From Lucifuga dentata (lineage: Eukaryota > Chordata > Actinopteri > Ophidiiformes > Bythitidae): a DNA stretch of 64,000 nucleotides. The position numbers and the translations under genes are program-made. A model generated the notes under the pieces. That model made no database searches. It was not told the origin of the DNA and worked only from the letters and a program-made list of their open reading frames with translations. Below, one piece after another: positions 60,560 through 64,000 of the stretch (positions are counted from its first letter, which is position 1; each line of letters begins with the position of its first letter). The stretch covers positions 62,001 through 126,000 of the forward strand of contig VXCM01000064.1 of assembly GCA_014773175.1 (NCBI GenBank), in the 5' to 3' direction.

Positions 60560-62135
60560 TGAGTACATGACCTGAATTGTAGGGATGCCAGGATCATTAT
60601 TTCACTCTCATTTCAGGGTTGCATCCACCCCCAGCCCCCCTCTTTCTCACCACCACCACCACTCACACATCCTCTTCCCACCTTTACATCATACACTTCT
60701 CTTTTCTGACTCACCCTAAGGCTGGAATGGTTCCAAAAGGCCATGATAACTATGTGTGTATCGATTACACTCTCCAATATTCACCCACACAGACACAGAC
60801 ACAGCAGCCAGTTTCACTTGTTAACCCTTAACCTTTCGGAATGTAGAGTCTGTGGTATATCAGCGTTGTAGTGTATCAAGGTAGTGGACAATATCATATA
60901 GAATAGCATGTAGTCAGTTGTTGCTAAGTGGGAAGATGGTGTGTTTTTTTTATGGCTGTTTTCTGTGATTTACAATATTCAGTAACTGTGGTGTTGTTGG
61001 ATGTGAATATGATATGTGTTGACAGTTATGGCATCCTACAAAGCATTTTATGATGCATTATTTATTTGTTAATAATTTTGCCAGTGTTCCTGAATTCAGG
61101 CAGCTGGTGCAGTTTCAAAACATCTCCATAAAGCATCACTGGCCCCTAAAGGCCACCGATGTTTTGACTGAAAGAATCTTGCTTTTGAACATTATCCTCA
61201 AAGTCAGGATACTTTAATTTTGACTCAGCAAAATTGGCCAAGCCAGGCAAAAATGTATCTGCAAAGTGATGAAATATTGAATCTGTTTTGATTATGAACT
61301 CAGCCTATCTCTCTTACCTCCTGTGACTTGGCTGAGATATCGATGAGGTGAGAATTTTGTTATTCACAATGTACTGTCTGCCACATTTAGGATTTTCAGC
61401 AAAGAATTTGGACAGTCTTTCAAAACAGTTTATTCTCTTGTTAGCTGGCCTAAACTCACCCCACAGTTTTTCCTCTGTCTCAGCATCGTTTGCGGTTGGG
61501 AGGCCTTTCTAGCCTGTTTGCTTGGCATAATACAGAGGAAACCTTGACAGGCTAAAAAATCCATGTTAAAATATTTTTAGAATCAGGATTTGACAGAATC
61601 ATAGAGCATGCACAACCTCACAATGCTTAGTGGTCTGTATGTCTTATCCCACTGATTCAATCCCCAGAAATCTGATTGGCAAACATCAACTTTAGGCCAC
61701 AGAGGCTCTGCTGGTATCTCTGATACCAGCATGTTTTTCCCCTCAATTTCCTCCCCAACATCCTCCTCTGCTCATCGACAACACAGTCACAAGAACAAAC
61801 AACAGATTAGATAATAGCAAAAAAGGCTGCTGCTGGCCCACATGGAAGTGGCCCAGATCTGGTGGTGAAGGGAGGGAGCTGTGGAAGGCTGCTGCCGGGC
61901 CAAGGTCCAAGGCTTGATCCCCAGTCGACTGGCATCCTTCCAGCCCTGTGGAATGAGTGTTCTGCTTCAGAGCAAAGCATGGGGTTCAACTACCCCAACT
62001 CCCACCCTCCCTTACAATTCCCCAAGGATGATAGATGCTCTGTCTGCTCCCTACAGCAGTGAGAAAGCATTGGACATCTGTACAATTGAGTGAAGATGAG
62101 AGAAAAGAGGGGGGAAAAGGATGGAAAGCAGGGAG
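60560..62135. other. Non-coding stretch, no gene seen
   Basis: CCACCA-rich patch near 60648-60662, otherwise unique. A GC-richer patch at 61825-61995 has short frames on both strands with no clear coding signal. Confidence 0.5.
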
Positions 62136-62140
62136 ATATT

Positions 62141-62157
62141 GTGTGTGTGTGTGTGNG
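62141..62157. repeat. GT microsatellite with single N (62156)
   Basis: GT units broken by one N. Confidence 0.9.
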
Positions 62158-63199
62158 TACATTTAAGTAAGACATTAGGCATAGAGTGTGTGTTTTAGGT
62201 GCTTCTTCTCAGGAGAAACAGGAGTTATTATAGAGGAAGAGAGAAAGAATTAAAAGAGAGGAATGGAGTGGTAGAAACAAAAGCAAGGGGATGGGAGGGC
62301 AGAGGGAGCTTGGCACAGATGAGGGTTGGCGCTCACTCAACAGGACATCCTTTCACGCACGTTACACATGTCCTCTCCAATCCTCTCACACACCAGCACT
62401 GTCCAAAACAGGCATATACCTCTGACTGATGGAGCTATACCTGTTCTCTCTTGCTCTCTTGTTTCATGGTGATGTGGTGGAGCCTGGCAAAGGATGGCTA
62501 ACATGCCCCAAAGTCACACAGCAACAGAATTATTCCAAGGGTTTAGCATTAGGACTTACACTCACAATAGGGCAATGGCCGGCGTATGATCGAAGAGGGT
62601 AATCTCATTGGGAAGAAGACCAGGATTTCAAACCCGCACCAAGACAGAAAATTTCATCTTTTTGTCTGAAATACAAGCAAATCCATATAGATGGCAAAAA
62701 GAGGCCAATGTGGCATTGACAAACAAAACCAAATCTGTTCCAGCAAAGTGTGTTACTGTGTTCCTATCACTGTGCCAAACACCAACAAGACCAACTTGAT
62801 AAATCCTCACCAAATCTGAAAGTTGTACCCAATGGCCCCATTTAAGGACATGCTCCTGAGTCCACATATCAAAGCCACCCAGCAAAGCACAACTGAAAGC
62901 TGGTGCATACAACTTTCCAGGGAAAATAACACAATTATAAGAGTACACAGACTTGTTCATTATTAATGAAGTTGCTTTTCAACTGCCTCACTGAAAAATC
63001 CTTTCAATAATTTATCACCATGGAGATGCACGACACGTCAGTATGCTTGGACACTTCATGAATATCAAATAAATATGCAAAACAAAAGGGGTATACATCA
63101 TTAAGCACACTTTGAAACAGTGTGTTACTGAGGTTGGTAACACATATGGGATTCTTCTTTGCTCTGTGCACTATGACATTAATTGTAACACTCAGATTT

Positions 63200-63420
63200 G
63201 ATCTTGCTTCTGATGAAGATTCTTGACACTTTGAAAGCTTTACCATAATGATTGTGCCGCTTGTCATATAATGATCAGTTTGAGGAGAAGGGGTGGAGCG
63301 GGAGTAAAGTAACTGTTAGATTATGCTTTAATGAGGATCCTCAATCAGTTATTAACAAGGCAATGTTTCTCATTAGTTAATTGAATAACTTACAAAATGG
63401 ATTTCTGCACTGTTCATGAC
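63200..63420. promoter_or_regulatory. Candidate conserved non-coding element
   Basis: Repeat-free stretch with GCTTTAATGAGG, CAGTTATTAAC and CATTAGTTAATTG steps, plus GTCATATAATGATC. No open frame of note. Called from motif density only. Confidence 0.27.
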
Positions 63421-63914
63421 TTTGGATTTATTGAGAGCTTTTGGAGATGATGAACTTGAGATGAGAGGGCTGAGTGATACTCCATCTTTATCACTCCTAT
63501 CAGCCTGATGAGACTTATAGGCAGGAGTGGGAATTGGATTGGGAGGATCCTGGAGCGACAATGTCATTAACATGGGAGCAGCGGTTATGTGTGAGCACAT
63601 GTAAGGTGAATTATTCATTATTTAATACTCAGAATAGAGTTGTGTAGATTTCACAAAGCTTCGACTAAAATTATGGTATCAGATGTAGTCACATCATAGC
63701 GGTTTTGTGTGCTTCTCACAGTAACTGTACCGGTGCAATTTATTGAATTGATTCTAAAATGTTAATTCCAATCATTTCTTTATGAACAAAGTATCACCTC
63801 TATCAAACCAAAACACCAACAAAGCATTAAGAGATATCAAAGAAAAACCTCATATGAGCATGTGCGTTGTACTGAAATACAAGAAAACTTCACGGTATTA
63901 GACCAAAGATGTTA

Positions 63915-63985
63915 CTAACATGATGTAGAATGGAAGTAACTACAGTATGTGCACACGGAAAAGTTGGCTATTTTTAATTAAGAAA
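63915..63985 (+). mobile_element. Interspersed repeat fragment, copy B
   Basis: Partner of the fragment at 46876-46950: shared GATG(C/T)AGAATGGAAGT, GTGCACAC and TTGGCTATTTT in order. It runs to the window edge, so its full extent is unseen. Confidence 0.5.
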
Positions 63986-63999
63986 AATTCTTAATTAAA
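63973..63999. repeat. Perfect 12-bp AT hairpin at window edge
   Basis: Arms TTTAATTAAGAA (63973-63984) and its exact complement (63988-63999) flank a three-A loop. It overlaps the right end of the interspersed repeat fragment, so it may be the transposon's foldback or its terminal region. Confidence 0.8.
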
Positions 64000-64000
64000 T

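Noticed and set aside
1..64000. CRISPR arrays, operons, tRNA or rRNA genes
   Set aside because: No regularly spaced repeats with unique spacers, no bacterial gene structure, and no cloverleaf or rRNA sequence recognised on either strand.

Overview
The window looks like non-coding DNA from a vertebrate, most likely a teleost fish. The signs are very many long dinucleotide repeats (CA/GT, CT/GA), long A/T homopolymers, short non-autonomous DNA transposons of fish type, a LINE-like 3' tail, and scaffold gaps written as N. I see no bacterial gene organisation, no operons, no rRNA or tRNA gene, and no CRISPR array. The longest open frames are under 175 codons and mostly read through simple repeats or N runs. 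I therefore read the window as intergenic DNA or the inside of a very large intron. The organism and locus cannot be named from the sequence alone.

Layout. 0-2 kb: dense imperfect CA repeats and short AT palindromes. 4-7 kb: three high-complexity, homeodomain-motif-rich blocks (about 4.19-4.40, 5.02-5.35 and 6.69-7.04 kb) that look like candidate conserved non-coding elements (CNEs). 7-14 kb: AT-rich and nearly featureless. 14.2-21.3 kb: repeat-rich, with an old interspersed repeat, a hAT-like foldback element at 15.09-15.29 kb, many A/T tracts and dinucleotide arrays. 24.5-25.1 kb: a polypurine tract followed by another CNE-like block. 29.1-31.1 kb: two more CNE-like blocks, one with an octamer site. 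32.3-32.5 kb: a transposon-end relic beside a TG/TA array. 35.2-36.8 kb: CNE-like blocks and a near-perfect POU palindrome. 40.98-41.47 kb: a complete Tc1/mariner-type MITE with its TA duplications. 43.16-43.41 kb: one weak candidate terminal coding exon. 46.8-48.4 kb: a perfect hairpin, copies of two interspersed repeats and a LINE-like 3' tail. 50-64 kb: large CA, GA and AATA arrays, a 190-base gap and a few CNE-like blocks.

The assembly has defects. There are fourteen isolated single N bases and one 190-N gap. Three single Ns (32424, 38946, 51189) each sit exactly between two identical 61-65 base copies, which points to contig ends that overlapped but were never merged. Most of the other single Ns, and the 190-N gap, lie in or beside simple repeats; 59257 is in a short G/T-rich stretch.

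No previously undescribed gene system was found. If the window has a function, it is most plausibly long-range cis-regulation by the CNE-like blocks. That is an inference from composition and motifs; conservation was not tested.
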